Shown here: piece by piece, positions 55,094 to 63,829 of the stretch
Layout: the number at the start of each line of letters is the position of its first letter
Numbering within the stretch: position 1 is the stretch's first letter
Origin: Nocardioides sp. JS614
GTDB lineage: Bacteria; Actinomycetota; Actinomycetes; Propionibacteriales; Nocardioidaceae
Direction: 5' to 3'
Length of the DNA stretch: 64,000 nt
NCBI RefSeq assembly: GCF_000015265.1
Contig: NC_008699.1
Location: 744,001 to 808,000, forward strand
Made by a program: the position numbers and the translations under genes
The notes under the pieces: generated by a model
The model's input: only the letters and a program-made list of their open reading frames with translations
What the model was told of the DNA's origin: nothing
Database searches by the model: none

Positions 55094-56419
55094 TCACATC
55101 GTCACGTCGAGGCCCGAGCGGGCCCCCGTGACCGTCGCAGGGCGACGCGACGGGGTCGTCGCGTCGGGGATGCCGTCCGTGGCGTTGCTGCTTCCTGGCC
55201 TGGTGCTCCGGCCGTGGCCGCCGGTGGCCTCGCCACCGTTGCGGTCGGCGCCGGTCCAGGCGCCGCCGGAGAGATCGGTGGACCACTGCGACCCGGCGCC
55301 CGGCTGCTGGGTGCCGGCCTGGCCCGAGGTGCCGGCCGAAGGCGCCGACGAGGCCACCGGCAGGCCGGTTCCGTCGCGGACCACGATCCGGGCGTCGCTG
55401 CGTCCGACCGCGTCCAGCAGCCGCTGCAGCTCGGGGGTGCCGTCCGCCAGCGCCCGGCGGGCCTCGGTGCCGGCGCTGAGGCTGACCTCGAGGCCGCCCT
55501 GCCGCTGGGTGAGCACCACACGGACCTCGCCGAGCGACTCGGGGTTCAGCCGGATGGTGACCCGCTGGGGGCCGTCACTGCTCGTGGTCAGCCGGACGAC
55601 CTCCGGGAAGACCTGGTGGGCGACGGCGCTCGACGCGGTGCTGGCGGGTGCTCCCGCCGGCGCGGAGGTCGCGGCCACCGGCGCAGAGGCCGCGGCCAGC
55701 GGGGTGGCGGTCGCGGCGGTCGGGTTGACGCCCGCGGTCGACTGCGTGCGCGGACCGGTGTCGCTCGTGCCTCGGTCCGCGCGGGCGGCGAGAGCGCCCG
55801 GCTCGGCGAGCGGCGCGTCCGCGGCCGGGTCGCCCGGCAGAGCGGAGACCGGCGGCTCGGCCGGCAGCGATCGAGCCGGAGCCGGGGCGGCCGGAGCGGT
55901 GGCGGCCGGAGCGGTGGTCGCCGGAGCGGTGGTCGCCGGAGCGGTGGCCGCCGGAGCGGTGGCCGCCGGACCGGCCCCGGGGGAGGCGACGGGGAGGGCC
56001 GACGTGCTGCTCTCGGCTCCCACGCCCGTGATCGCATCCGCCGCAGCCACCGTCGGCCCCGAGGCTGGCCCGGACGACGATCGGGCAACGGTGATGGGGA
56101 CCGGGATCGTCAGACCGGCCACGATCACTGGGACCAGGTTCGGGGCGAGGCCCGGCACCAGGTCCGGGTCGATCGCTGCGGCCGTCTCGTCGGTGGGCTC
56201 CGAGGCCGACGCGTCGTCGGCGGCGTCGGCGGGCGTCCCGTGACCGCCGGCAGCGGTGCTCGCTCCGACCGGCTGTGGCACAGGGCCCGCGTCGAGGAGG
56301 GCCTGGACCAGGGCGAGGAAGGCGTCCCCGGTCGTGCCGTCGGCGGTGGACCCGGGTGCACCGGGGATGTTCGGGTCGGCGACAGCTACGGGCGGCGGGC
56401 CGATCGGGGTGGTGGTCAT
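55094..56419 (-). CDS. fliK: flagellar hook-length control protein FliK
   Basis: A 441-residue protein: an Ala/Pro/Thr-rich N-terminal two thirds that acts as the ruler, with a tandem TAPA repeat, and a C-terminal switch domain with the family signature RLNPESLGEVRVVL near residues 297-310. It is secreted and triggers FlhB switching when the hook is long enough. ATG 56419 overlaps the upstream gene's stop (56416-56418). The Ala/Pro-rich composition suggests repeat-driven length variation. Confidence 0.88.
   Translation of the reverse strand: MTTTPIGPPPVAVADPNIPGAPGSTADGTTGDAFLALVQALLDAGPVPQPVGASTAAGGHGTPADAADDASASEPTDETAAAIDPDLVPGLAPNLVPVIVAGLTIPVPITVARSSSGPASGPTVAAADAITGVGAESSTSALPVASPGAGPAATAPAATAPATTAPATTAPAATAPAAPAPARSLPAEPPVSALPGDPAADAPLAEPGALAARADRGTSDTGPRTQSTAGVNPTAATATPLAAASAPVAATSAPAGAPASTASSAVAHQVFPEVVRLTTSSDGPQRVTIRLNPESLGEVRVVLTQRQGGLEVSLSAGTEARRALADGTPELQRLLDAVGRSDARIVVRDGTGLPVASSAPSAGTSGQAGTQQPGAGSQWSTDLSGGAWTGADRNGGEATGGHGRSTRPGSSNATDGIPDATTPSRRPATVTGARSGLDVTM
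55893..55967. repeat. 15-base tandem repeat inside fliK
   Basis: Five consecutive 15-base units (GGAGCGGTGGNCGCC with minor variation) encode the pentapeptide repeat [A/T][A/T]TAPA on the minus strand. Copy-number change would alter the ruler length of FliK and so hook length. Confidence 0.75.
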
Positions 56420-57399
56420 GCGGCGGCTCCCAGCATCGACATCACGGAACGGACGTAGTTCTTGGTCTCGGGGTAGGGCGGGACCCCGCCGTACCGGAGC
56501 ACGGCCCCCGGGCCGGCGTTGTAGGCGGCGAGCGCGAGCGGCGTGCTCCCGAAGCGGTCGAGCAGGCTGCTGAGCAGCCGGGCGGCGCCGTCGACAGCCT
56601 GGGTCGGGTCGTAGGGGTTGTCGACCCCGAGCCCGGAGGCGGTGCCGGGCATCAGCTGCATCAGCCCTTGCGCGCCGGCCGGGCTGGTGGCGCGCGGGTT
56701 GTAGCCGGACTCCTGGCGGGCGACGGCGGACAGCAGCGCGGGGCTGACGCCGTACTTCTGGGCGGCGGACTCGAACAGGGACGCGTACGGCGTCCCGGGC
56801 GCCAGGCGGGCCGCGGCGCCGGCCGCCACCGGGCCGGCGACGACGCCCCCGGCCGGGGTGACCGGTGCGATCGCGCCGGCGTCGGGGACCACCCGCCGGA
56901 TCGCGGTCGGCGTCTCGTAGACCGGGCCGATCCGCACGTCCAGCCCGGGCCGGGGTGCCTCGATCATCTGGTTGTCGCCCACGTAGATGCCGACATGGTG
57001 GACCGGAGAGCCGAAGGCGAGGATGTCGCCGGGCTGTGCGTTGGCGAGGCCGCCGCTCACGGGTCGACCGGCCTCGGCCTGCTGATAGGAGACGCGGGGC
57101 AGCTCGTAGCCGAGGTCCCGGTAGGCGCGCTGCACGAGGCCCGAGCAGTCCAGGCCCTTCGCAGGGTCGGTGCCGCCCCACACGTAGGGGACGCCGAGGT
57201 ACTTCTTCGCTGCCGCGACGACGGCATCCCCGCTCGCCGTGCCGGGCGTGCCGAGGGCTCCGGCAGCGCTGGACGGGGCGACCTGGCGCATCGAGGTCGC
57301 GAACGCGGCCGAGGTGGCGGTGCTGGTCGCCGGTGGCGACAGCAGGGCCAGCTGGGACTGGATCTGGCTGATCCGCGAGGTGACGTCGGTGATGCTCAT
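56416..57399 (-). CDS. NlpC/P60 endopeptidase fused to lytic transglycosylase, flagellar operon
   Basis: A 327-residue protein with two cell-wall hydrolase domains: NlpC/P60 (about 58-165; Cys85 in DCSGLV, His135 in HHVGIYVG) and a SLT-type lytic transglycosylase (about 205-325; Glu230 in ARQESGYNP, then AAYNAGPGAV). The N-terminus (MSITDVTSRISQIQSQLALL) is helical and lacks a signal peptide, so export through the flagellar apparatus is likely, as for FlgJ. It probably opens the peptidoglycan for the rod. It lies between fliJ and fliK. Confidence 0.9.
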   Translation of the reverse strand: MSITDVTSRISQIQSQLALLSPPATSTATSAAFATSMRQVAPSSAAGALGTPGTASGDAVVAAAKKYLGVPYVWGGTDPAKGLDCSGLVQRAYRDLGYELPRVSYQQAEAGRPVSGGLANAQPGDILAFGSPVHHVGIYVGDNQMIEAPRPGLDVRIGPVYETPTAIRRVVPDAGAIAPVTPAGGVVAGPVAAGAAARLAPGTPYASLFESAAQKYGVSPALLSAVARQESGYNPRATSPAGAQGLMQLMPGTASGLGVDNPYDPTQAVDGAARLLSSLLDRFGSTPLALAAYNAGPGAVLRYGGVPPYPETKNYVRSVMSMLGAAA

Positions 57400-57848
57400 A
57401 CGGCGTCCGGATGTTCAGCGGCCTGGGCGCGCAGCCAGAGGTCCTGACCGATGGCGTCCAGCTCGCGGTTCTCCCGGCGCCGGCGCTCCTCGCGGACGGC
57501 GGCGGCGCGGCGGGCGATGAGCGACTCCACCGCCGCGAGCCGGCTGCGGTCCTCGATCCACCGGCTGCGGGCAGCGAGCGTGAGCTGGTGCGCCGAGGCG
57601 TAGGCGGTGCGCGCCTCGGAGAGGGCCAGCACGAGCGCCTCGAGCCGATGCTGACGGGCGCGGAACGCGACGAGGTCGGAGACCCCGACCTCCGGGGTCT
57701 CGGAGACCTGCTCCTCGAGCGCCCGCACCTGGGCGGCGGCGGCGTTCTCCTCGATCAGGGCGGTCGCGAGCCCGAGCCGGCTGTCGCGCTCGCGCAGGCT
57801 GCGCAGCCGGACCAGGCCGCGCAGGCTCGTCTGGGTGGATCGACTCAT
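57396..57848 (-). CDS. fliJ: flagellar export protein FliJ
   Basis: A 150-residue protein almost entirely coiled coil, with Arg/Ala/Glu-rich helices (LRGLVRLRSLRERDSRLGLA, then RWIEDRSRLAAVESLIARRA). FliJ links the FliI ATPase to the export gate. Assignment rests on the coiled-coil character and the position directly after fliI, whose stop overlaps this ATG. Confidence 0.82.
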   Translation of the reverse strand: MSRSTQTSLRGLVRLRSLRERDSRLGLATALIEENAAAAQVRALEEQVSETPEVGVSDLVAFRARQHRLEALVLALSEARTAYASAHQLTLAARSRWIEDRSRLAAVESLIARRAAAVREERRRRENRELDAIGQDLWLRAQAAEHPDAV

Positions 57849-59152
57849 GTCGTCACCAGCTCGTGCAGGGCGGACCAGGTGTCCGCGGTGGGCGTCACGT
57901 CGGACATGTCCTGACGCAGGAAGTCGTTGATCCTCGGCATCAGCGCCAACGCGTCGTCGGCGTCGGCGTCGCTGCCCGCGACGTACGCCCCGATCTCGAC
58001 CAGCTCGCGCACCGAGCGGTAGGCGGCGAGCAGCCGGCGCAGTCGGATGCCGTCCGCCCGGCCCGAGGGCTCGATGATCGCCGAGGCGACCCGCGAGATC
58101 GACTCGAGCACGTCGATGCTGGGGAAATGGCCCGAGGTCGCCAGGTCGCGGGACAGCACGACGTGGCCGTCGAGGATCGACCGGGCGGAGTCGCCGATCG
58201 GGTCCTGCAGGTCGTCGCCCTCCACCAGGACGGTGTAGAGCCCGGTGATGCTGCCCTCGGGTGAGGTGCCGGCCCGCTCGAGGAGGCGGGGCAGCAGCGC
58301 GAACACGCTCGGCGGGAAGCCGCGGGTCGCAGGCGGTTCCCCCGCCGAGAGACCGATCTCGCGTTGGGCGAGCGCCACCCGCGTGAGGCTGTCCATCATC
58401 AAGACGACGTGCCGGCCGGAGTCGCGGAACCACTCCGCGATGCGGGTGGCCACGAACGCGGCGCGCAGGCGGACGACGGGAGGCTCGTCGGAGGTGGCGA
58501 CCACGACGATGGACCGGCGCAGGCCCGCTGGGCCGAGGTCGTTCTCGAGGAACTCCCGGACCTCGCGGCCCCGCTCCCCGATCAGCGCGATGACGGAGAT
58601 CTCGGCGTCGGTGCCGCGGGCGATCATCGAGAGCAGGCTCGACTTGCCGACGCCCGATCCGGCCATGATCCCGAGCCGCTGGCCGCGGCCGCAGGAGATC
58701 AGCGCGTCCATGGCGCGTACGCCGAGGCCGAGCTGCTGGTCGATGCGCGGGCGGCTGAGCGCGGCCGGCGGGAGGTTGTCCACCACCACCGTCGGGAGGT
58801 CGTCGAGTGCCGGGCCGTCGTCCATCGGCCGGCCCAGACCGTCGAGGACCCGCCCGCGCAGCGCCTCGCCGACCGGGATGCGCAGCCCCTCGCCGTGGTT
58901 GACGACGTGGTCGCCGACGCGCAGGCCGGTGGTGTCTCCCAGCGGCAGGCAGGTCAACATCCCGTCGCCGCTGGCGACCACCTCGACCGGCACCGGGCCG
59001 GTCAGGCCCTGGACCTCCAGCAGGTCGCCGAGCGCGGCGCTCACGCCGGACACGGTCACCCGCAGGCCGAGCAGGCCGACGACCCGGCCCAGGACGAGCG
59101 GCCGGACGGCGAGCCGGGCCTGGCGCTCGTGGTCCGCGGTGAGGACACTCAT
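57845..59152 (-). CDS. fliI: flagellar export ATPase FliI
   Basis: A 435-residue F1-like ATPase with Walker A GSGVGKSS (165-172), the family ALIGERGREVREFLENDL, MMDSLTRVALAQREIGLSAG and GSITGLYTVLVEGDDLQDPI. It supplies export substrates with FliH and FliJ. Its ATG is the right end of an original ATGA overlap with fliH, now separated by a tandem hairpin repeat. Confidence 0.96.
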   Translation of the reverse strand: MSVLTADHERQARLAVRPLVLGRVVGLLGLRVTVSGVSAALGDLLEVQGLTGPVPVEVVASGDGMLTCLPLGDTTGLRVGDHVVNHGEGLRIPVGEALRGRVLDGLGRPMDDGPALDDLPTVVVDNLPPAALSRPRIDQQLGLGVRAMDALISCGRGQRLGIMAGSGVGKSSLLSMIARGTDAEISVIALIGERGREVREFLENDLGPAGLRRSIVVVATSDEPPVVRLRAAFVATRIAEWFRDSGRHVVLMMDSLTRVALAQREIGLSAGEPPATRGFPPSVFALLPRLLERAGTSPEGSITGLYTVLVEGDDLQDPIGDSARSILDGHVVLSRDLATSGHFPSIDVLESISRVASAIIEPSGRADGIRLRRLLAAYRSVRELVEIGAYVAGSDADADDALALMPRINDFLRQDMSDVTPTADTWSALHELVTT

Positions 59153-59300
59153 CGGGGCCCCCGCGAAGTTGTTCGGGGGAGCGCAGCGGAGGAGAGGAAC
59201 TTCGTGGGGTGATTCATCGGGGCCCCCGCGAAGTTGTTCGGGGGAGCGCAGCGGAGGAGAGGAACTTCGTGGGGTGACTCTTCGTGGGGTGATTCATCGG
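59149..59300. repeat. tandem hairpin repeat splitting fliH and fliI
   Basis: TCATCGG occurs at 59149-59155, 59214-59220 and 59294-59300. Between them lie two nearly identical 58-base units (59156-59213 and 59221-59278) and a partial third (59279-59293). Each unit contains CGAAGTT and AACTTCG arms flanked by CCCC and GGGG, pairing as a 12-base stem with one G-T pair. The fliI ATG and the fliH TGA lie in the TCATCGG copies at the two ends, so the element appears to have inserted into an ATGA overlap and duplicated 7 bases. Confidence 0.75.
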
Positions 59301-59968
59301 AGCACCTCCCGCAACCGCTCCAGGGCGGAGGTCACGCACAGGTCGACGGCCGCCCGGTCCGTCTCGACCACGGCATCGCCGGGACCGAGGTGGGGGTCGA
59401 CGACCAGTCGCACGCCGTGCTCCACGAGGAGACCGGCGGTGCTCGAGGCTGCGGTGGTCGCTGCCACCCGGACGGTGGCCCCGCTGTCGTCCGGCAGCGC
59501 GGCCAGCACGCGGGTGATGACCGCGGCTCCGGGGTCGGCCGCGACCGAGAGCTCGTGTACGACCAGCTCCCGGGTCAGCTCGAAGGCGAGCTCGGTGGCC
59601 TGGTCGGCGATCCGGGCGGTGGCCTCCCGGGTGGCCGTGCGGAGCCCGGCGGCGGCGTCGGCGAGCGCGGCGATCGCGGCCCGGTGCTCGCGCTCGCGCC
59701 GTTCCTCCTCGTCGGAGTGTCGCTGCTCGGCGGCGGCCTCGGCCTCCGAGGCGCGGACCAGCGCCTCGCGCCGGCCCTCGGCCCAGCCCACGGCGTAGCC
59801 CTGCGAGCGCGCGGCGACGTGGGTGCGTTCGGCCAGGCCGCCGAGCGCGGCCTCGGTCACCGGGTCGCCGAGCACCGCGGCGTCGCCGAGCCGGGTCCAG
59901 ACGCCGGTGCGCAGGTCGGGCCGCGCGGGCGCGCGGTACTGGGGCATCTCGTCAGGAGACGAACTCAT
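59294..59968 (-). CDS. fliH: flagellar assembly protein FliH
   Basis: A 224-residue protein: N-terminal Pro/Arg segment, an Ala/Glu/Arg coiled coil (about 55-130) and a C-terminal FliH domain (VHELSVAADPGAAVITRVLA, then VRLVVDPHLGPGDAVVETD). FliH regulates FliI and docks it to FliN. The start overlaps fliG's end by 17 bases. Its stop lies in the repeat element described at 59149-59300. Confidence 0.88.
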   Translation of the reverse strand: MSSSPDEMPQYRAPARPDLRTGVWTRLGDAAVLGDPVTEAALGGLAERTHVAARSQGYAVGWAEGRREALVRASEAEAAAEQRHSDEEERREREHRAAIAALADAAAGLRTATREATARIADQATELAFELTRELVVHELSVAADPGAAVITRVLAALPDDSGATVRVAATTAASSTAGLLVEHGVRLVVDPHLGPGDAVVETDRAAVDLCVTSALERLREVLR

Positions 59969-60977
59969 CGTCGCTCCCGCCGCGGTTGATGATGATCTGG
60001 CCCTGTTCCTCCAGCTGGCGGATCCGCCGGATGATCGACTGCTGCGCCTCCTCGACCTGGGCGAGGCGGACCGCGCCGAGCAGGTCGACCTCCTCCAGCA
60101 GCGTCTCGGCGGCGCGGCTGGACAGATTCGAGGTGATCTTGGCGCGGACGGCGTCGCTGACGCCCTTGAGGGCGAGGGCGAGCTCGGCCTGGTCGACCTG
60201 ACGGACGACGAGCTGCACCGAGCGGTCGTCGAGCTTGACGATGTCCTCGAACATGAACATCCGGCTGCGGACCTCGTCGGCGAGCTCGGCGTCGAGCGCC
60301 TCGAGCCCTTCGACGATCTGGCGCTCGGTGACCCGGTCGGAGCGGTTGATGATGCTCACGAGCGGGTCGACGCCGCCGACCCGCGACATCTCGGCCGGCT
60401 GCAGCACCGAGGACAGCTTGCGCTCGAGGGTGGTCTCGACGGCGTGGATGATCTCGGGGGAGGTCCGGTCCATGACCGCGATCCGGTGCGCGACCTCGGC
60501 CTGCAGGTTCGACGGCAGCCCGGAGAGCACGAGCGAGGCCTTCTCGGCAGTCATGTGGGCGAGTACCAGCGCGATGACCTGGGGGTGCTCGTCGGCGATG
60601 AACGTGCGCAGCTGCGAGGGGTCGGCCCGGTGCAGGAACTGGAAGGGCATCTGGACGGCTGCCGCCTGGAGCCGCTCGATGATCTCGCCCGCCCGTTCCG
60701 CGCCGAGCGACTGCTCGAGCATCGTGCGGGCGAAGGCCAGGCCGCCGCGCGCGATGTTGGCGCGGGCGCCGGCCATCGTGCGGAACTCGGTGAGAGCGGC
60801 CGCGCTCTCGGCGGGGTCGACGTACTCGAGTCGGGCGATCTCGGCAGAGATCGCCTCCACCTCGGCGTCGGAGAGGTGGCTGAGCACGGACGCGGCGTGG
60901 TCCTTGCCGAGCTGGATCAGGACGACCGCGGCCTTGCGCACGCCGGCGGCCGTCAGGTTCATCGTGTTCATCGCCAT
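59952..60977 (-). CDS. fliG: flagellar motor switch protein FliG
   Basis: A 341-residue protein with three armadillo-like domains. The EHPQVIALVLAHM motif of the middle domain is near residues 130-142, and the C-terminal torque domain has MFMFEDIVKLDDRSVQLVVRQ and the charged residues that contact MotA. It forms the top of the C-ring and binds FliF. ATG 60977 overlaps fliF by one base. Confidence 0.95.
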   Translation of the reverse strand: MAMNTMNLTAAGVRKAAVVLIQLGKDHAASVLSHLSDAEVEAISAEIARLEYVDPAESAAALTEFRTMAGARANIARGGLAFARTMLEQSLGAERAGEIIERLQAAAVQMPFQFLHRADPSQLRTFIADEHPQVIALVLAHMTAEKASLVLSGLPSNLQAEVAHRIAVMDRTSPEIIHAVETTLERKLSSVLQPAEMSRVGGVDPLVSIINRSDRVTERQIVEGLEALDAELADEVRSRMFMFEDIVKLDDRSVQLVVRQVDQAELALALKGVSDAVRAKITSNLSSRAAETLLEEVDLLGAVRLAQVEEAQQSIIRRIRQLEEQGQIIINRGGSDDEFVS

Positions 60978-62572
60978 CAGGGACGCTCCACCAGCCAGCC
61001 GCGCAGCAGGGCGGCGACGTCCTCGGGCTGGCCGTCGGCGAGATCGGCGAGCTCACGCCGCATCTCGTCGCCGGCGCGGTCGGCGCTCTCGAGGGCTTCG
61101 AGGGCGGGGCTGTTCTGGATCGCGACCGCGGCCGCGGCCTGGCGCTCGGCCGCGTCGTTGCGCAGCTGCTCGACGAGGTAGGTCGTGGTCTTCTCGCGAC
61201 GCTTCGACTTCTTGCGCGAGCGCAGCCAGGCGATCAGCAGGACCGCGAGGATCGCGACCGCGATGCCGGCGTTGCGGGCGAGGTCCCACATCCGCTGGGT
61301 CTTGGCGGCCTTCGTCGCGGCGGCGAGCTCCGCGGCGGCGGCCTTGTCGGCGGTCCGGTCGAACGGCATCGTCGTGACCTGCACCGTGTCGCCGCGGTCG
61401 GGGTTGATGCCGACGGTGGCCGCGATCAGGTCTTGCACGTCGGTGGGGTTCACGGTCTGCGCGGCGGTGGTGTCGAGCACCACGCCCACGTGGAGGGTGT
61501 TGATGCTGCCGGGCGCCGTCTCGCGGTGCTCGATGGTCTTCTCGACCGCGTTGTCCGAGGTCGTCGACTCCTTGACGTAGGACGACTTGCCGCCGGCGCC
61601 GGTCGCGCCGAAGCTGTCCATCTGCCCGTCGGGGCCGACCACGCCGCTGCTGCTGGAGCCGCCGGCCGGACCGTCGTACTTCTCGGTGCTCGTGCTCGAC
61701 GACAGGGCCGGCACCTTGTTGCTCTTGCCGTAGGTCGTCGACTCGGAGACCGACTTGTCGAAGTCGAGGTCTGCGGTCACCTGGACGGTCGAGTTGCCCG
61801 GGCCGAGGACCCGGTCGAGCATGCTCTGGATCCGCTGGCTGGTCTGCTGCTGGAAGCTCGTGACCTGCTGGTCGCGCGTGCTGGCACCCAGGGCGCCGGC
61901 GTCGCTGGAGGAGAGCACCTTGCCGGAGGAGTCCGCGACCGTCACGTTGTCGGGGTCGAGACCGTCGATGCTCGAGGCGACCAGGTGCACGATCGCCTGG
62001 ACCTGCTCGGCGTTGAACGTGGTCCCGGCAGCGGTGTCGATGAGCACCGAGGCGGTCGGCGGGTCCTGCTGGTCGCTGAACACCTTGGCCGGCGGCAGCG
62101 CCAGGTGGACGACGGCGGTGGTGACGCCGTCGACCGCCTCGATGGTCGAGGCGAGCTCGCCCTCCATCGCGCGCTTGAAGTCGGTCTGCTCCTGGAACTC
62201 CGAGGTCGAGATGTCCTGGTTGTCCAGCAGGGAGTAGCCCTGGCCGCTGCTCTGCTCGGGGAGGCCCTGGCCGCTGAGCGAGATCCGGGTCGCGTACACG
62301 GAGTCGCGCGGCACCATCACGGTCGAGCCGCCATTGGCCAGCTTGTACGGCGTGCCCTGCGAGTCGAGCTCGTCGACGATCGCCGAGGCGTCCGACGCGG
62401 CCAGGTTGCTGTAGAGCGGTGCGTAGTCCGGGGTGGACACCCACCGGAAGACCATGAACGCGGCGAGCAGGATCGCCGCCGTACCGATCACGGACACGAC
62501 CTGCTGGCCGAGGGTGAACGAGGTGAACGTGGTCCGCAGGTTGGCGAGGCTGCGGTTCAGCTTCTGCTTCAT
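60977..62572 (-). CDS. fliF: flagellar MS-ring protein FliF
   Basis: A 531-residue protein: a membrane helix at residues 25-46 (VSVIGTAAILLAAFMVFRWV), ring-building motifs (YAPLYSNLAASDASAIVDEL, STSEFQEQTDFKRAMEGELA, VTVADSSGKVLS), a periplasmic loop rich in Gly/Ser, a second helix at about 445-465 (NAGIAVAILAVLLIAWLRSR) and a cytoplasmic tail that binds FliG. It is the base on which the flagellum assembles. Confidence 0.96.
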   Translation of the reverse strand: MKQKLNRSLANLRTTFTSFTLGQQVVSVIGTAAILLAAFMVFRWVSTPDYAPLYSNLAASDASAIVDELDSQGTPYKLANGGSTVMVPRDSVYATRISLSGQGLPEQSSGQGYSLLDNQDISTSEFQEQTDFKRAMEGELASTIEAVDGVTTAVVHLALPPAKVFSDQQDPPTASVLIDTAAGTTFNAEQVQAIVHLVASSIDGLDPDNVTVADSSGKVLSSSDAGALGASTRDQQVTSFQQQTSQRIQSMLDRVLGPGNSTVQVTADLDFDKSVSESTTYGKSNKVPALSSSTSTEKYDGPAGGSSSSGVVGPDGQMDSFGATGAGGKSSYVKESTTSDNAVEKTIEHRETAPGSINTLHVGVVLDTTAAQTVNPTDVQDLIAATVGINPDRGDTVQVTTMPFDRTADKAAAAELAAATKAAKTQRMWDLARNAGIAVAILAVLLIAWLRSRKKSKRREKTTTYLVEQLRNDAAERQAAAAVAIQNSPALEALESADRAGDEMRRELADLADGQPEDVAALLRGWLVERP

Positions 62573-62579
62573 CAGTGCG

Positions 62580-62897
62580 TCATCCGATCGGCATCCGCAT
62601 GATCTCGTTGAACGCCTCGAGCGCGCGGTTGCGCACGGCGACGGTCAGCTGGGTGGTGACCGAGGCCTCGGTCGCGGCGATGGTGTAGTCGTGGATGTCG
62701 TTGAGGTCACCGGTCGCGGCCTGGACGGCGAGCCGGTCCGACTTGTCCTGGACGGCCTCGAGCCGGTCCAGCCCGTCGATGACCATGTCCCCGAACGCCG
62801 CGCCGGCCTGCGAGCTCCCGCGGACCGGGTCGGTCGGGTTGAGCTGCGGCGCGACGTACGGCGTGAAGCCGATGCCCTCGATCCCGTTGACGCTCAT
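62580..62897 (-). CDS. fliE: flagellar rod adapter protein FliE
   Basis: A 105-residue protein with the FliE signature ([20 protein letters not shown], then [20 protein letters not shown] and [17 protein letters not shown]). FliE connects the MS ring to the rod. The ATG overlaps the flgC stop, and fliF starts 7 bases downstream. Confidence 0.94.
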
Positions 62898-63289
62898 CAG
62901 GCACGCCCGATCTGGAGGGCCGCGGTGTAGGTCTCCTGCGCCTGCTTGGTGACCTGCACCGAGGCCTGGAAGCCGCGCTGGGCCATCACCAGCTGGGTCA
63001 TCTGCGTGGACATGTCCATGTCGGGCGCCCGCACGTAGCCGTCCGCGTCGGCCATCGGGTTGCCCGGGTCCGAGACGAGGCGGCCCTGCGGGTCGCTCTG
63101 CGCGAGGCCGGCGACCTCGACGCCGCCGCCGACAGCGGAGCGCACGATCAGCATCTGCGCCTGGAAGGCGTTCTGGCTGGTCGGCGTGACGGTGTTGACG
63201 TTCGCGATGTTCGAGGCGAGCGTGTCGAGCCAGGTCTGGTGCACTCCCATCGACGAGCCGGCGATGGTGAGGGTGTCGAACGCGCCCAT
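62897..63289 (-). CDS. flgC: flagellar rod protein FlgC
   Basis: A 130-residue proximal rod protein with the N-terminal [20 protein letters not shown] motif and the C-terminal [20 protein letters not shown]. Length and order (flgB, flgC, fliE) are standard. It is exported and assembled on FliE. Confidence 0.95.
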
Positions 63290-63645
63290 CAGGCGACGCC
63301 CGCAGCCGTCTTGATCAGCGCGAAGCGGTCGGTGGTCGCCCGGGTCAGGATCTGGTACTGGAACTGGGACTGGACCGCGGCCAGGGTCTCCTTGCGCAGG
63401 TCCACGTTGTTGCCGTTGGCGCCGACCGGCGTGTCCGTGGCCAGCAGCTCGCCGGGCGCTGCGCCGGCCGGGTCGCCCGCGGCGATGGCCGCGCGGAGGC
63501 TGGTCTCGAAGTCGACGCTGCTCGCCCGGTATCCCGGCGTGTCGACGTTCGCGATGTTGTCTGCGGTGACCCGCTGACGCAGGGCGATCCCGTCGAGCGC
63601 GGCGTTGAGGACGCTGCTGACAGGATCAGAGATCGCGAACGGCAT
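63289..63645 (-). CDS. flgB: flagellar rod protein FlgB
   Basis: A 118-residue proximal rod protein with the motif [20 protein letters not shown] and a C-terminal helix ([20 protein letters not shown]). It is the first gene of the 20-kb operon. ATG 63645 has GGAGGCAGGC upstream. The promoter region is in the 184 bases between this gene and the end of the next minus-strand gene. Confidence 0.95.
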
Positions 63646-63716
63646 GCCTGCCTCCGGAGAGAGGGGGTCGTTGCCGTTCCTTCGGCGGGGGCGAGCGGTC
63701 CTTGCTCGACTGGACC

Positions 63717-63742
63717 TTCGGCCCCCGGCCGCCGGACTTGAG
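63717..63742 (-). promoter_or_regulatory. candidate flagellar sigma-factor promoter before flgB
   Basis: On the minus strand CTCA (63742-63739), 16 bases, GCCGAA (63722-63717) exactly match the CTCA-N15-17-GCCGAA pattern I recall for FliA-type promoters in flagellated actinobacteria. The predicted start near 63710 leaves a leader of about 65 bases before flgB. Confidence 0.6.
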
Positions 63743-63829
63743 GGAAACCGACGATCGAGTCCGGAATTGGTTACGCCGGTTGTCGCGGTGGTCTAGATGC
63801 CCCGCGCCGAGCCGGGGTTGCGGGACCGG

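Noticed and set aside
55860..55980. A CRISPR-like array.
   Set aside because: The 15-base units are contiguous without spacers and are an in-frame coding repeat of fliK.
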